Shown here: piece after piece, positions 63,955-64,000 of the stretch
Layout of the letters: each line of letters opens with the position of its first letter
Position numbering within the stretch: the first letter of the stretch is position 1
DNA from: Bathymodiolus brooksi
Lineage: Eukaryota; Mollusca; Bivalvia; Mytilida; Modiolidae
Direction of reading: 5' to 3'
NCBI GenBank assembly: GCA_963680875.1
Contig: OY804577.1
Span: 148,694,196 to 148,758,195 of the forward strand
Length of the DNA stretch: 64,000 nt
Program-made: the position numbers and the translations under genes
The notes under the pieces: model-generated
The model's database searches: none
The model's input: only the letters and a program-made list of their open reading frames with translations
Told to the model about the DNA's origin: nothing

Positions 63955-64000
63955 CTCAGTGTTAACATTCCGTGTGATGTTTATTGTATGTTTACTGGTG
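63955..64000 (+). repeat. Partial last monomer, truncated by the window edge
   Basis: This is the first 46 bases of monomer 1086, ending in 'actggtg'. It carries the a25 to g ('gatgttta') and c40 to a ('tttactgg') variants. The truncation is the window boundary, not an array end. Confidence 0.95.

Larger units (their letters stand above)
1..64000 (+). repeat. 59-bp satellite DNA array, about 1085.8 monomers, fills the window
   Basis: Every stretch of the window is a copy of one 59-bp unit, head to tail, with no inversion and no unique sequence. Landmarks in phase 1-59: ctcagtg at 1-7, the palindrome tgttaaca at 6-13, ccgtgtg at 16-22, gatatttattg at 22-32, tatgtttcctgg at 33-44, gtctaagtgg at 46-55, tact at 56-59. 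Consensus composition is T 26, G 13, A 11, C 9 (37% GC). By eye most monomers differ from the consensus at 0-3 positions. The tally of 1085 complete monomers is checked by arithmetic: 61 observed single-base deletions reproduce the phase at the right end exactly, so no net insertion is hidden. Such arrays are typical of eukaryotic heterochromatin. The family is not one I recognise, and both ends of the array lie outside the window. Confidence 0.99.
1..64000. other. No coding capacity or RNA gene on either strand
   Basis: The consensus carries plus-strand stops at phases 9-11 (taa), 21-23 (tga) and 49-51 (taa). The minus strand has stops opposite 'tca' at 2-4, 'tta' at 8-10 and 27-29, and 'cta' at 48-50. 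Because 59 leaves remainder 2 on division by 3, each stop cycles through all three frames every three monomers. Consensus open stretches are therefore about 87 nt or less on the plus strand and shorter on the minus strand. Some variants (tcgaag, ctatg, ctacg, gttacc) remove single stops and lengthen open stretches locally, but only into repetitive sequence. I see no tRNA or rRNA sequence, terminator hairpin or ribosome-binding site. Confidence 0.95.
58490..64000 (+). repeat. Block repeated at offset 3,598 bp, then 3,716 bp after a two-monomer insertion
   Basis: The order at about 58490-59690 matches about 62090-63290. Shared rare pairs are 'cagttttaac' (58590/62188 region), 'ccgtatg' (59073/62671) and 'ctcattgttatc' with 'ggtgactaag' (59361/62959). 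The offset is 61 monomers less the single deletion near 60667. Beyond about 59700/63300 the match resumes at 3,716 bp, exactly two monomers (118 bp) more, for example 'gtcgaag' at 59755/63471 followed by gataac and 'tgtttaaatg'. The second copy runs off the window, so its end is unknown. Confidence 0.82.

Noticed and set aside
1..64000. CRISPR array
   Set aside because: Units are contiguous 59-bp copies with no variable spacers between conserved repeats, and there are no cas genes. All variation is point changes at recurrent positions.
1..64000. Protein-coding tandem repeat (long repetitive ORF)
   Set aside because: 59 is not a multiple of 3 and the consensus carries stops that cycle through all frames on both strands, so no frame stays open beyond a few monomers.
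1..64000. Telomeric or other microsatellite tracts
   Set aside because: No ttaggg-like or other short simple repeat runs were seen. The short gtgt and atat stretches are fixed parts of the monomer.
1..64000. Subrepeat origin of the monomer (two about 30-bp halves)
   Set aside because: The gtgttaac and gtgtctaag parts look faintly alike, but the rest of the two halves does not align, so an internal duplication is not supported.
1..64000. Assigning a species or a named satellite family
   Set aside because: I do not recognise the consensus, and composition alone cannot identify the organism. A database search would be needed.

Overview
The window is one uninterrupted tandem array of a 59-bp satellite monomer, head to tail and in one orientation from base 1 to base 64000. 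I set monomer phase 1 at the 'ctcagtgtta' that opens the window. Counting gives 1085 complete monomers followed by 46 bases of monomer 1086. The count closes: 1085 x 59 = 64015, less 61 one-base deletions found by eye, equals 63954, and the last monomer does start at 63955. There is no protein gene, RNA gene, transposon, CRISPR array or unique spacer.

The sequence is eukaryotic satellite or heterochromatic DNA, as found at centromeric, pericentromeric, subtelomeric or sex-chromosome blocks. I do not recognise the monomer and cannot name a species. The consensus is about 37% GC and strongly strand-asymmetric: per monomer T 26, G 13, A 11, C 9.

Monomers differ from the consensus at a limited set of recurrent diagnostic positions, usually 0-3 per monomer. 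The order of these variants shows nested higher-order duplications:
- 0.2-2.4 kb: a block of about 10 monomers repeated at an offset of 1,533 bp.
- 3.2-8.0 kb: about 2.27 kb repeated at 2,535 bp.
- 10.8-15 kb: nested offsets of 1,708, 589 and 2,297 bp.
- 12.98-23.58 kb: a 5,301-bp (90-monomer) tandem duplication.
- 29.8-37.9 kb: offsets of 885, 1,474 and 5,659 bp.
- 34.8-51.3 kb: large duplications at 8,253 and 9,255 bp, around a private segment at about 46.6-48.2 kb.
- 54.4-59.0 kb: an exact 38-monomer (2,242-bp) tandem duplication.
- 58.5-64 kb: a repeat at 3,598 bp with a two-monomer insertion, containing a 531-bp duplication.

The two ends of the window share a variant haplotype that is rare in the middle. 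The array therefore looks like a mosaic built by unequal exchange or amplification of multi-monomer blocks. Nothing in it points to an encoded system; the interest lies in the array architecture and in a few motif-creating variants.
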